Source of the DNA: Solirubrobacter deserti
Lineage (GTDB): Bacteria; Actinomycetota; Thermoleophilia; Solirubrobacterales; Solirubrobacteraceae
Length of the DNA: 64,000 nt
Direction: 5' to 3'
Assembly: GCF_003344625.1 (NCBI RefSeq)
Contig: NZ_QPKJ02000005.1
Coordinates: forward strand, 558,001 to 622,000
Shown here: in pieces, positions 35,153-42,832 of the stretch
Layout of the letters: each line of letters starts with the position of its first letter
How positions within the stretch are numbered: the first letter of the stretch is position 1
Program-made: the position numbers and the translations under genes
Notes under the pieces: model-generated
Database searches by the model: none
What the model saw: the letters and a program-made list of their open reading frames with translations, nothing else
Told to the model about the DNA's origin: nothing

Positions 35153-36345
35153 GCCTCGCGGTCCCGACCTCGGCCGAGTTCCCCGTCCTCGCGCGCGAGG
35201 GGCTCGTCTACCTGGACACGGCGGCGACCTCGCAGACGGTCCGGCCGGCGCTCGAGGCGATGGACCGCTACTACGAGACCTACCGGGCCTCGATCCACCG
35301 CGGCGTGTACCCGATCGCCGCGGAGGCGACCGAGGCCTACGAGGTCGCCCGCCGGCAGGTCGCGGAGTTCGTCAACTCCACCCCCGGCGAGACGGTCTTC
35401 ACGCGCAACGCGACCGAGGCGATCAACCTCGTCGCGTACTCGTGGGGCCGCGCGAACGTCGGCCCGGACGATCTGGTGCTCATCTCGCAGATGGAGCACC
35501 ACTCCAACCTCGTCCCGTGGCAGCTGCTCGGCTGCCGGCTCGCCTACATCCCGATGCTCGAAGACGGGACGCTGGACCTCGACGAGTACGACCGCCTGCT
35601 GGAGCGCTCGCCCAAGCTTGTCGCGGTCACGCACGTGTCCAACGTCGTCGGCACGATCAACCCGATCGCCGAGATCACGCGCCGCGCCCACGCCGGGGGC
35701 GCGCTGGTGCTGGCCGACGGCGCGCAGGCCGTCCCCTCGCTGCCGGTGGACGTCGCCGAGCTCGACGTCGACTTCTACGCCTGGACGGGCCACAAGGCCT
35801 ACGGGCCGACGGGCATCGGCGTCCTGCACGGCAAGCGTGAGCTGCTGGAGGCGATGCCGCCGTTCCTCGGCGGCGGGCACATGATCACCCGGGTCGGCGA
35901 CTTCGAGTCCCAGTGGGCTGAGCCGCCCGCCAAGTTCGAGGCGGGCACGATGCCGGTGGCGGAGGCGATCGGCCTCGGCGCCGCCGTCGAGTGGCTGTCC
36001 GGCATCGGGATGGAGAACGTACGCGAGCACGGCCGCGACGTGACCGCCTACGCGCTCGAGCGGCTGTCCGAGGTGCCCGGTCTCACGATCCACGGCTCGC
36101 TCGACCCCGACGTGCGCGGCGCGCTCGTCACCTTCGTGCTCGACTACGCGCACCCGCACGACGTGGCCGAGATCCTCGGCCGCCAGGGCGTGTGCGTGCG
36201 CGCCGGCCACCACTGCGCGCAGGTGCTGATGCGCCGGCTCGGCTCACCCGCTTCCACCCGTGCCTCGTTCGCGGTGCACGCCACGCGCGAGGACGTCGAC
36301 CGCATGGTCGACGCCCTCGGCCAGGTTCACGACATCTTCGGCTAA
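35149..36345 (+). CDS. sufS: Cysteine desulfurase SufS
   Basis: A 398-residue PLP enzyme (class V aminotransferase fold) that takes sulfur from cysteine, leaving alanine. Features are LDTAATSQTVRPALEAMDRYY, the PLP-binding MEHHSNLVPW, the Schiff-base Lys in YAWTGHKAYGPTG (about residue 221) and the persulfide Cys in RAGHHCAQVLM (about 355). This short loop around the Cys is typical of group II desulfurases that work with SufU or SufE. sufU follows after 6 bases. Confidence 0.96.
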   Translation: MSLAVPTSAEFPVLAREGLVYLDTAATSQTVRPALEAMDRYYETYRASIHRGVYPIAAEATEAYEVARRQVAEFVNSTPGETVFTRNATEAINLVAYSWGRANVGPDDLVLISQMEHHSNLVPWQLLGCRLAYIPMLEDGTLDLDEYDRLLERSPKLVAVTHVSNVVGTINPIAEITRRAHAGGALVLADGAQAVPSLPVDVAELDVDFYAWTGHKAYGPTGIGVLHGKRELLEAMPPFLGGGHMITRVGDFESQWAEPPAKFEAGTMPVAEAIGLGAAVEWLSGIGMENVREHGRDVTAYALERLSEVPGLTIHGSLDPDVRGALVTFVLDYAHPHDVAEILGRQGVCVRAGHHCAQVLMRRLGSPASTRASFAVHATREDVDRMVDALGQVHDIFG

Positions 36346-36351
36346 AGGATC

Positions 36352-36738
36352 ATGGACGACCTCTATCGCGAGCAGATCCTCGAGCACTACAAGCGCCCGC
36401 ATCACTGGGGTGAGCTCGAGGACCCGGACATGGAGTTCTTCGACACCAATCCGCTCTGCGGGGACGAGCTGAAGGTGCAGATCAAGGTCGCCGACGGCAA
36501 GGTCGACGACGTGGCCTTCTCGGGCCACGGCTGCGCGATCTCCCAGGCCGCGGCCTCGATGACCTCCGACGAGCTGATCGGGATGCCGGTGGAGCAGCTG
36601 CTCGAGCTCGACCGTGAGTTCGTGCTCGACCTGCTCGGCATTGACATCTCGGCGACGCGCATGAAGTGCGCGCTGCTGTCGCTGAAGGTCATCAAGTCCG
36701 CGGGCCTAGGCCACGCGGCGGCGTGGGAAGCGGCTTAG
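36352..36738 (+). CDS. sufU: Sulfur-transfer protein SufU
   Basis: A 128-residue zinc protein of the IscU/SufU family. The start [20 protein letters not shown] is diagnostic. Three Cys occur in [20 protein letters not shown] and RMKCALLSL, and the Asp after the first completes the zinc site. SufU has an insertion between the second and third Cys compared with IscU, as seen here. It accepts sulfur from SufS and delivers it to SufB. It ends at 36738 and overlaps by a few bases the tail of a small gene on the other strand. Confidence 0.94.
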   Translation: MDDLYREQILEHYKRPHHWGELEDPDMEFFDTNPLCGDELKVQIKVADGKVDDVAFSGHGCAISQAAASMTSDELIGMPVEQLLELDREFVLDLLGIDISATRMKCALLSLKVIKSAGLGHAAAWEAA

Positions 36739-36866
36739 CCGCGGCCGCGGTTCTGCTGCTTGGGCATCGCGCGTGACATCGGCTTGAGGGCCGGTCGCGG
36801 CGCGCGCTTGGGCGGCAGCATCGGGCGCTTCGTCACCGGCTTCTTGGCCGAAGGATGACGTTGCAT
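36735..36866 (-). CDS. Very small, highly basic, proline-rich protein (43 residues)
   Basis: Not a recognised family. The start is ATG at 36864-36866, with AGGAG (plus-strand CTCCT, 36876-36880) 9 bases upstream; TAA is at 36735-36737. The product has 7 Arg, 6 Lys, 9 Pro and no acidic residue. It begins [15 protein letters not shown] and ends [10 protein letters not shown], so it is expected to bind nucleic acid or ribosomes. Coding is supported by the good ribosome binding site and by how exactly it fills the space after sufU, but I cannot compare it with homologues here. Confidence 0.5.
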   Translation of the reverse strand: MQRHPSAKKPVTKRPMLPPKRAPRPALKPMSRAMPKQQNRGRG

Positions 36867-37003
36867 ATGGAGACGCTCCTGTGAAGAGATTCCGGACTGT
36901 GGGACTACCAGGCGGTGAAGGAGTGCGTCATCAGATGATCATGGCCGAGAGGCTACGTGCCTGGTCACAGGTGCGCAGTGCGGCTGCCCGTACAGTGGCC
37001 TGT

Positions 37004-37528
37004 ATGAAGCTGATCCCGCTCGTGCTGCTGTGCTGCTTCGCTCTCGTCGCCTGCGGAGGGGAGGACGAGCCGTCCGCGCCGGCGGCCGAGAACACGCCGG
37101 CGGCCACGGCGAAAGCCGAGGAGACGCAGGCGGCCGGCGGCGGCGACGCGGGCGGCGAGGACGCCCTGCGCGCGATGTTCGACGACTACACCAAGGCGCT
37201 CGGCGCGCGCGACTGGGGCGCGGCGTGCTCGCATCTGGCGCCGGAGACGACGGAGAAGCTCAAGAGCAACGTCGCGCAGCTGGGCATGACCGACGCGCCG
37301 GACGACTGCGAGGGCCTGATGGACACGCTCTACACGCAGATCGACAAGGACCCGACGGCCAAGAAGACGATCGACGACATCACGCAGACCGCGAAGGTGT
37401 CCGACGTCAAGATCACCGGCGACCAGGCGTCCGTCAGCTGGAGCGCGAAGGTGAACGGCGTGGACACGCCCGTCACGCAGACGGCACGCATAATCGACGG
37501 CGAGTGGAAGCTGATCGACGTGAACTAG
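37004..37528 (+). CDS. Small lipoprotein with NTF2-like repeat features
   Basis: A 174-residue lipoprotein: signal and lipobox MKLIPLVLLCCFALVACGG, then a low-complexity Ala/Glu/Thr stretch (residues 20-50). The globular part starts ALRAMFDDYTKALGARDWGAACSHLAPETTEKL and ends SWSAKVNGVDTPVTQTARIIDGEWKLIDVN. The alternation and final strand resemble SnoaL/NTF2-like lipoproteins; two Cys may form a disulfide. TACAGT at 36991-36996 ends 7 bases before ATG 37004. The 3' end overlaps the probable start of the histidine kinase gene, so the two may be coupled as a surface sensor and kinase. Confidence 0.75.
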   Translation: MKLIPLVLLCCFALVACGGEDEPSAPAAENTPAATAKAEETQAAGGGDAGGEDALRAMFDDYTKALGARDWGAACSHLAPETTEKLKSNVAQLGMTDAPDDCEGLMDTLYTQIDKDPTAKKTIDDITQTAKVSDVKITGDQASVSWSAKVNGVDTPVTQTARIIDGEWKLIDVN

Positions 37529-38721
37529 AGCTCGCCGCGACCCGGGAGATCCTCGAGGTCCTCGGGCGCTGCGCGTTCGAGCTCGAGCCCGTCTTCGAGA
37601 CGGTGCTCGGGCAGGCCGTGCGCCTGTGCCGCGCGGACGCGGGCCTGATCTACGTGCTCGACGGCGACGCGTACCGGGTCGAGGTCGCGCTCGGCGCGTC
37701 GCAGGAGTACCGCGACTACATCGCCGGCGTGCCGATCGAGGCGGGCTCCGGGACGCTGGTGGGACGGGTCGGCGCCGAGCGCCGCACGGTGCAGATCCTC
37801 GACGCGCCCGCGGACCCGAAGTACACGATGTCGCGCGCGCTCGAGCTCGGCGGCTTCCGCACGATGCTCGGCGTGCCGATGCTCGACGGCGAGCGGGTGC
37901 TGGGCGTGATCGTGCTCTGGCGCGAGCTCAAGCAGCCGTTCGACGAGCCGACCGTCGAGCTGGTGACGACGTTCGCGGCACAGGGCGCGATCGCGATCCA
38001 GAACGTGCAGACCGCGCGCGAGCTGGAGGTCGCGAGCGGCCACAAGTCCGCGTTCCTGGCGTCCATGTCGCACGAGCTGCGCACGCCGCTGAACGCCGTG
38101 ATCGGCTTCTCGGACGTGCTGCTGGAGGAGATGTTCGGGCCGCTGAACGAGCGCCAGGCCGAGTACGTGCGCGACATCCGTGACTCCGGCCGGCACCTGC
38201 TCGAGCTCATCAACGAGATCCTGGACCTGAGCAAGGTCGAGGCGGGGCGGATGGAGCTCGAGCCGTCCGCGGTGTCATTGCCGGAGCTCCTGGACGGCGG
38301 CATGGCGCTGGTGCGCGAGCGGGCGGCGCGCCAGGCGCTGACCGTGACGCTGGATGTGGGCGAGGAGGTGGGGCTCGTGTGGGGCGACGCGGTCAAGCTC
38401 AAGCAGGTGGTGGTGAACCTGCTCACCAACGCGGTCAAGTTCACGCCGTCGGGCGGGTCGGTGGCGGTCACGGCGTCGCTGGAGGGCGGGGAGGTCGTGG
38501 TGCTGGTGCGCGACAGCGGGGTCGGGATCGCGGAGACCGACCAGGAGCGCATCTTCGAGGCCTTCCAGCGCGGCGACCGGCGCGTCTCGACCGAGGGCAC
38601 CGGGCTCGGGCTGACGCTGTCCAAGCGCTTCGTCGAGCTGCACGGCGGGCGCATCTGGGTGGACAGCGCGGTCGGCGTGGGGAGCACGTTCGGGTTCGCG
38701 ATCCCGGTGGGCGCGCCGTGA
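37504..38721 (+). CDS. GAF-domain histidine kinase
   Basis: A soluble sensor kinase of about 405 residues. In order: GAF domain (about residues 15-165, ILEVLGRCAFELEPVFETVLG to IQNVQTARELE), HisKA with H-box FLASMSHELRTPLNAVIGFS (about 190), and HATPase with N-box VVNLLTNAVKFTP, G1 VLVRDSGVGI and G2 GTGLGLTLSKRFVELHGG. The start is uncertain: GTG 37504 (MEADRRELELAATREIL) overlaps the lipoprotein gene by 25 bases, and no later start keeps the first GAF helix. Its stop overlaps a receiver-domain remnant by 4 bases. Confidence 0.88.
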   Translation: MEADRRELELAATREILEVLGRCAFELEPVFETVLGQAVRLCRADAGLIYVLDGDAYRVEVALGASQEYRDYIAGVPIEAGSGTLVGRVGAERRTVQILDAPADPKYTMSRALELGGFRTMLGVPMLDGERVLGVIVLWRELKQPFDEPTVELVTTFAAQGAIAIQNVQTARELEVASGHKSAFLASMSHELRTPLNAVIGFSDVLLEEMFGPLNERQAEYVRDIRDSGRHLLELINEILDLSKVEAGRMELEPSAVSLPELLDGGMALVRERAARQALTVTLDVGEEVGLVWGDAVKLKQVVVNLLTNAVKFTPSGGSVAVTASLEGGEVVVLVRDSGVGIAETDQERIFEAFQRGDRRVSTEGTGLGLTLSKRFVELHGGRIWVDSAVGVGSTFGFAIPVGAP

Positions 38722-38846
38722 AGGTGCTCGTCGTCGAGGACAACGAGCGCAACGCGAAGCTCGGGCGCGACGTGCTCTCCTACGCGGGCCACGAGGTCGT
38801 GGTGGCCGGGTTGCTCGCGGACCAGATCGAGGCGCTGCGCGCGTGA
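38718..38846 (+). pseudogene. Receiver-domain remnant (42 residues)
   Basis: The reading frame begins GTG and encodes KVLVVEDNERNAKLGRDVLS, the first strand and helix of a response regulator, then AGHEVVVAGLLADQIEALRA and a stop. About 70-80 residues of the receiver, including the phosphoacceptor Asp and Lys, are missing, as if removed by an internal deletion that joined strand 2 to a late helix. The GTGA overlaps with the kinase upstream and the receiver-cyclase gene downstream are both intact, so translational coupling through the stub is preserved. Confidence 0.65.
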
Positions 38847-39841
38847 TCCTCGTCGTCGACGACCTGCCGCAGAACGTGCGGCTGCTGGAGGCCGTGCTGG
38901 CGCCGCGCGGATACGAGGTCGTGTCGGCGGCCTCCGGGGAGGAGGCGCTCGAGCGCCTGGACGGCGTGGACCTCGTCCTGCTCGACGTCGTCATGCCGGG
39001 GCTGGACGGCTACGAGGTCTGCCGCCGCATCCGCGCCGACCCGGACACCGCGTTCCTGCCCGTGGTGATGATCACGGCGAGCGGCGAGCAGGAGAAGAAG
39101 CGCGCGCTGGACGCGGGTGCCGACGACTTCCTGACCAAGCCGTTCGACCACGCCGAGCTGCTCGCGCGCGTGCGGTCGCTCGTGCGCCTGAAGCGCTACC
39201 ACGACGAGGTCGACCGCTACACGGCCGGCCTGCGCCGCTTCCTGCCGCCCGAGGTGGCCGAGCTGGTGAAGGCCGACCCGGCGTTGCTGGAGAGCCACCG
39301 GCGCGAGGTCGCGGTGCTCGTCTGCGGCCTGCACGGCTTCCCGGCCTTCGCCGAGACCGCGGCGCCCGAGGACGTGATGGACGTGCTGGGCGAGTACCAC
39401 GCCGCGCTCGGCGACGTGATCGACGCGTTCTCGGCCACGCTCTCGCGCATCGCGGGCGACGTCGTGACCGTCGTGCTCAACGACCCGGTGCCGTGCGAGG
39501 ACGTCGCGGGCACCGCGGTGCGGTTGTCGCTGGCGTTGCGCGACCGCGTGTGGGAGCTGGGCGAGCGCTGGACGCGGCTCGGCTTCGAGCTCTCCCCGGC
39601 GCTCGGCGTCGCGCTCGGCCACGCCACGATCGGCCGCATCGGCTCCGACCGCCGCTGGCAGTACGCCCCGGTCGGCCCCGCGCCGCTGCTCGCCGAACGC
39701 CTCGCCGAGGCGGCCGGCGCCGGCGAGGTCCTGATCTCCCAGCGCGTCGAGGCGGGCACCGAGGCGGTCACCTCGCCGCTCACCCTCCAGCTGCGCGGCT
39801 TCACGCGCCCCGTCGCCGCCTACGACCTGCTCGGAACCTAA
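38843..39841 (+). CDS. Response regulator with a degenerate class III cyclase domain
   Basis: A 332-residue protein. The receiver domain (about 1-120) is complete: ILVVDDLPQNVRLLE, phosphoacceptor in LVLLDVVMPGLDGYEV, MITASG and FLTKPFDHAEL. After a linker (LRRFLPPEVAELV) comes a nucleotide cyclase homology domain (about 145-332). The first metal Asp, normally within F-x-D-L-R-G-F-T, is replaced (VLVCGLHGFPAF), the region of the second reads RIAGDVVTVVLNDP, and the Asn/Arg transition-state pair is not apparent. I infer a non-catalytic regulatory domain. It overlaps the stub gene upstream and, tail to tail, the gene at 39838. Confidence 0.85.
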   Translation: MILVVDDLPQNVRLLEAVLAPRGYEVVSAASGEEALERLDGVDLVLLDVVMPGLDGYEVCRRIRADPDTAFLPVVMITASGEQEKKRALDAGADDFLTKPFDHAELLARVRSLVRLKRYHDEVDRYTAGLRRFLPPEVAELVKADPALLESHRREVAVLVCGLHGFPAFAETAAPEDVMDVLGEYHAALGDVIDAFSATLSRIAGDVVTVVLNDPVPCEDVAGTAVRLSLALRDRVWELGERWTRLGFELSPALGVALGHATIGRIGSDRRWQYAPVGPAPLLAERLAEAAGAGEVLISQRVEAGTEAVTSPLTLQLRGFTRPVAAYDLLGT

Positions 39842-40455
39842 CCGCCGCCGCCGCAGCCTCCTCCGCCGCAGCCGCCTCCGCCGCCGTCGGAGCTGCTGCC
39901 GCCGTCACCGCCGAGGAAGCCGCCCATCCACCAGCCGCCGCTGTCGCTGCTGCTGGAGCTGCTCGAGGCGGAGCGGCGGCGCTTGCGGAACTCCGGAGGA
40001 CGGGAGAAGCTCTCGCGCATGCGTCGTAGCTCGACGTCGGAGTAGACGTTGCCGCCCGCCCAGCCCGTGTCCTCGTCGGCGGTGAAGAGGACCATCGGGA
40101 TCTGGTGGCGGTCGACGATGTCGAGCGTGGTCGGGATCAGGCTGCTCGCGGCGACGGTCATCGTCGACTCCGGCGTGTGGTGCAGGTAATGGCCGAAGGC
40201 GCGCTCGCAGAACTCGGTGTACTCGCGGGTGCGCAGGATGAACTCGTGCCAGGCGACGTCCACGACCTCGGACGGCATGCCGATCATGCGCCCCTCGGCG
40301 TGCAGGCAGGCCAGGAACCAGGCGTCGAGGCCCTTGAGGGCGCGCAGGGCGGTGGCGCGGTCGCCGAGCTTGTCCTCGAGCTTGGCGACGAAGTCGGGCG
40401 CGTACTCGTACTGCTCGATGAACTTGCGCCGGCGGTTGCGGGTGTAGGTCTTCAT
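39838..40455 (-). CDS. Glycine-rich-domain protein with Gly/Cys tail
   Basis: A 205-residue protein. The core (residues 1-130) contains VVDVAWHEFILRTREYTEFCERAFGHYLHHTP, resembling the W-H-x-x-I-L-x-T-x-x-Y-x-x-F-C signature of the GRDP/DUF1399-like family. A serine-rich linker then leads to a Gly tail with two Cys in GGGGGCGGGGCGGGG. It has no signal peptide or membrane helix. The function of this bacterial family is not established. It is 42 bases downstream of the Ser/Thr kinase gene on the same strand. Confidence 0.72.
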   Translation of the reverse strand: MKTYTRNRRRKFIEQYEYAPDFVAKLEDKLGDRATALRALKGLDAWFLACLHAEGRMIGMPSEVVDVAWHEFILRTREYTEFCERAFGHYLHHTPESTMTVAASSLIPTTLDIVDRHQIPMVLFTADEDTGWAGGNVYSDVELRRMRESFSRPPEFRKRRRSASSSSSSSDSGGWWMGGFLGGDGGSSSDGGGGGCGGGGCGGGG

Positions 40456-40497
40456 GGGGCGCAGCTTCGAGGTCGCGCGCCCCGCTGGCCAGCCGCC

Positions 40498-41445
40498 CTA
40501 GGTGGTGTGTTTCCCACCTCCTCGCCGCCGCGCCCGCGCGAGTTGCGCGGCGAGCTCGGCGACGCGCTGTGGCTTGCCGGGCTGGTCGTCGACCCGGGCC
40601 GCGCGCAGCCTTGCCTCGATCCGCTCGGGCGAGTCGGCGTCGAGCGCGAACGCGGGCAGCGCGGTCACGTCCGAGGACGCCGCCGCGGCGACCGCCGCGG
40701 CGCCCAGCGCGGCGCCGGTCTCGTAGCGCTCCGCCGGATCCTTCGCGAGCGCCCGCGCGAGCACGGCCTCGAAGCCCGGCACCGCCGGGGGCGGCTCGGA
40801 CAGGTGCGCCCACAGCTTCGGCTCGGTGCCCTCGAGGTCGAACACCGGCCGGCCGGTCAGCGCGACGTACAGCAGGCAGCCGAGCGAGTACAGGTCGGCG
40901 GCGGGCCCGTCGCCGGCGCCGCGGATGCGCTCCGGCGCGAGGTAGTCGAGCGTGCCGACGATCTCGCCCGTGCGGGTCAGCTCGCTGCCATGGTCGAGGC
41001 CCTTCACGAGGCCGAAGTCGGTCAGGTAGGCGTGGTCGGACACAGTGACCATCACGTTGGCGGCCTTCACGTCGCGGTGGACGAGCCGCCGCTCGTGCGC
41101 GGCGTCCAGCGCCGCGCCGACCTGCGCGACGATCGCCGCCGCCCGCGCCGCCGGCAGCGGCGCCAGCGACCGCAGGTCCGAGCCGACGACCAGCCGCATC
41201 GACAGCCACAGCACGCCCTCGCCGGTCTCGCCCGCCCCGAACACCGGCAGCACGTTGGGGTGATCGAGCGAGGCCGCCATCCGCGACTCGGCCACGAAGC
41301 GCTCGCGGAAGCCCTCCTCGGACGCCCGCTCGGGCGCGACCACCTTCAGCGCGACGGTGCGCCCGAGCGCCTCCTCGACCGCCTCGTAGACCACGCCCAT
41401 CCCGCCGCGACCGACCTCGCGGACGATGCGGTAGCCCGGGATCAC
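40498..41445 (-). CDS. Soluble Ser/Thr protein kinase (Hanks type)
   Basis: A 315-residue kinase starting at GTG 41445 (MIPGYRIVREVGRGGMGVVYE), overlapping the SDR stop by 4 bases. All core motifs are present: P-loop GRGGMGVVYEA, VALKVV, catalytic HRDVKAANVMV, DFGLVKG, and APERIRG with the activation segment TRTGEIVGTLDYL. Unlike PknB it has no membrane helix or PASTA repeats and ends about 45 residues after the kinase domain in a basic tail (RARRRGGGKHTT). Substrates are unknown; the co-encoded SDR and glycine-rich protein are candidates only by position. Confidence 0.92.
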   Translation of the reverse strand: MIPGYRIVREVGRGGMGVVYEAVEEALGRTVALKVVAPERASEEGFRERFVAESRMAASLDHPNVLPVFGAGETGEGVLWLSMRLVVGSDLRSLAPLPAARAAAIVAQVGAALDAAHERRLVHRDVKAANVMVTVSDHAYLTDFGLVKGLDHGSELTRTGEIVGTLDYLAPERIRGAGDGPAADLYSLGCLLYVALTGRPVFDLEGTEPKLWAHLSEPPPAVPGFEAVLARALAKDPAERYETGAALGAAAVAAAASSDVTALPAFALDADSPERIEARLRAARVDDQPGKPQRVAELAAQLARARRRGGGKHTT

Positions 41446-42308
41446 CGCCCGCCCACGGCGCGCGCCGCCGCGCCCGCGCCCACCCGCTCGGCCTCGGCCG
41501 CGAACGCCGCCTCCATCGCCGGCATCGTTCCGGCGCTCACGCGGTCGACGAGGGCGTTGTCGAGCAGCCCGCGCACGGCCATGAGGGCGTGCAGGAACGG
41601 CGGGTACGCGACGGCCCGCGAGCGGCGCTCGATCCCGCGCACGGTGCGCGCGACGGCGGGCTCGAGCGGCCACGTCTTCGCCAGCGGCCCCGGCAGCCGC
41701 GACCGCGACCCGGCGAAGATCGGCGAGTTGTCGCTGCCCGCGACCATCGGCGTGTTCAGGAACAGGTAGTAGGCGACGCCGACGCCCACGCCGTGCGTGC
41801 GCAGCTCGGTGCGCAGCACGCGCCCGAGCGCCTCCACACCCGCCTTGGACATCGAGTACGCGCCCAGGCCGGCCGGCGCGAACACGGCGGCGGCGGAGGA
41901 GACCAGCAGGACGTAGCCGCGGCGCTCGAGCACGTGCGGAAGTGCCGCCCGGGTCGTCCGCCACACGCCGAGCAGGTTGATGTCGAGCGTCTCCTCGACC
42001 GTCTCCGGGCCGACCAGCCGCAAGGGTCCGCCCGTTGCCACCCCCGCGTTGGCGACCGCCACGTCGAGCCCGCCGCAGCGCGCGGCCAGGTCGTCGATGG
42101 CGGCCGTCAGCGCCTCGCCGTCGCGCACGTCGGCCACCGCGGTCTCGGCTCCGGGCAAGCCCGCGGACACCGCTTGCAGCGCTTGGCGATCGACGTCGAT
42201 CAGCGCCGGCCGCATGCCGCGGGCGGCCAGCTGCCGCGCCAGCTCGGCGCCGATGCCCGAGGCCGCGCCGGTGATCAGAGCGACCCGCCCGGAGAGGTTC
42301 CACACCAT
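41442..42308 (-). CDS. Short-chain dehydrogenase/reductase
   Basis: A 288-residue classical SDR. The cofactor motif is LITGAASGIGAELAR, with a D-x-D pair in ALIDVDRQAL that favours NAD. NAG is in VAVANAGVATGG, and the catalytic Ser/Tyr/Lys occur in LLVSSAAAVFAPAGLGAYSMSKAG. A C-terminal extension of about 70 residues contains RSRLPGPLAKTW. The start ATG at 42308 faces a DUF4190 gene across only 29 bases. Substrate unknown. Confidence 0.9.
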   Translation of the reverse strand: MVWNLSGRVALITGAASGIGAELARQLAARGMRPALIDVDRQALQAVSAGLPGAETAVADVRDGEALTAAIDDLAARCGGLDVAVANAGVATGGPLRLVGPETVEETLDINLLGVWRTTRAALPHVLERRGYVLLVSSAAAVFAPAGLGAYSMSKAGVEALGRVLRTELRTHGVGVGVAYYLFLNTPMVAGSDNSPIFAGSRSRLPGPLAKTWPLEPAVARTVRGIERRSRAVAYPPFLHALMAVRGLLDNALVDRVSAGTMPAMEAAFAAEAERVGAGAAARAVGGR

Positions 42309-42318
42309 GATCCGAACA

Positions 42319-42328
42319 ACGCTAACGT
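42319..42328. promoter_or_regulatory. Interlocked divergent -10 hexamers between SDR and DUF4190 genes
   Basis: In the 29-base gap, TAACGT on the plus strand (42323-42328) ends 9 bases before ATG 42338, while TAGCGT on the minus strand (42324-42319) ends 10 bases before the ATG at 42308. The hexamers share two base pairs. A small dyad CCGAAC/GTTCGG spans them. This repeats the arrangement seen at typA. Confidence 0.45.
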
Positions 42329-42337
42329 TCGGCCGCG

Positions 42338-42829
42338 ATGAGCACGCCGTCGGACGACGATCCTCCCTACAAGCCGCCGCAATGGCAGCAGCCGGAGCAG
42401 CAGCCTTCCGAGCAGGGTGGCTGGCAGAGCTCGTGGCAGCAACCCCAGGAGAAGCCGCAGCAGCAGGGCGGCTGGCAGAGCCAGTGGCAGCAGCCGCAGG
42501 AGAACCAGTGGCAGCAGCAGCCGCAGCAGAACCAGTGGCAGCAGCAGCAGACGCCGCAGTGGGGCGGCTACCAGCCCGCTCCGCCCACGCCCGGCAACGC
42601 GATCGCGTCGCTGATCCTCGGCATCGTGAGCATCGTCCTGTGCCCGATCATCCCCGGGGTGGTCGGCCTCGTCCTCGGCTACAGCGCCAAGCGTGAGATC
42701 GACGCGTCGGGCGGCCGCCTCGGCGGGCGTGGCGTCGCGATGGGCGGGATCATCACGAGCTGGATCGGCCTCGCCATCTGGGGCCTGCTGATCGCGTTCT
42801 GGGTGATCGCTATCGCCGCCTCCGCGTAG
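42338..42829 (+). CDS. DUF4190 membrane protein with Gln/Trp-rich N-terminus
   Basis: A 163-residue protein. Residues 1-85 are low complexity with repeated W-Q-Q units (WQQPQENQWQQQPQQNQWQ) and are probably disordered and cytoplasmic. Residues 90-163 form a DUF4190 domain with two membrane helices (AIASLILGIVSIVLCPIIPG and ITSWIGLAIWGLLIAFWVI) around YSAKREIDASGGRLGGRG. This domain is common in actinobacteria; its role is unknown. First of three related genes in 2.8 kb. Confidence 0.82.
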   Translation: MSTPSDDDPPYKPPQWQQPEQQPSEQGGWQSSWQQPQEKPQQQGGWQSQWQQPQENQWQQQPQQNQWQQQQTPQWGGYQPAPPTPGNAIASLILGIVSIVLCPIIPGVVGLVLGYSAKREIDASGGRLGGRGVAMGGIITSWIGLAIWGLLIAFWVIAIAASA

Positions 42830-42832
42830 CGG

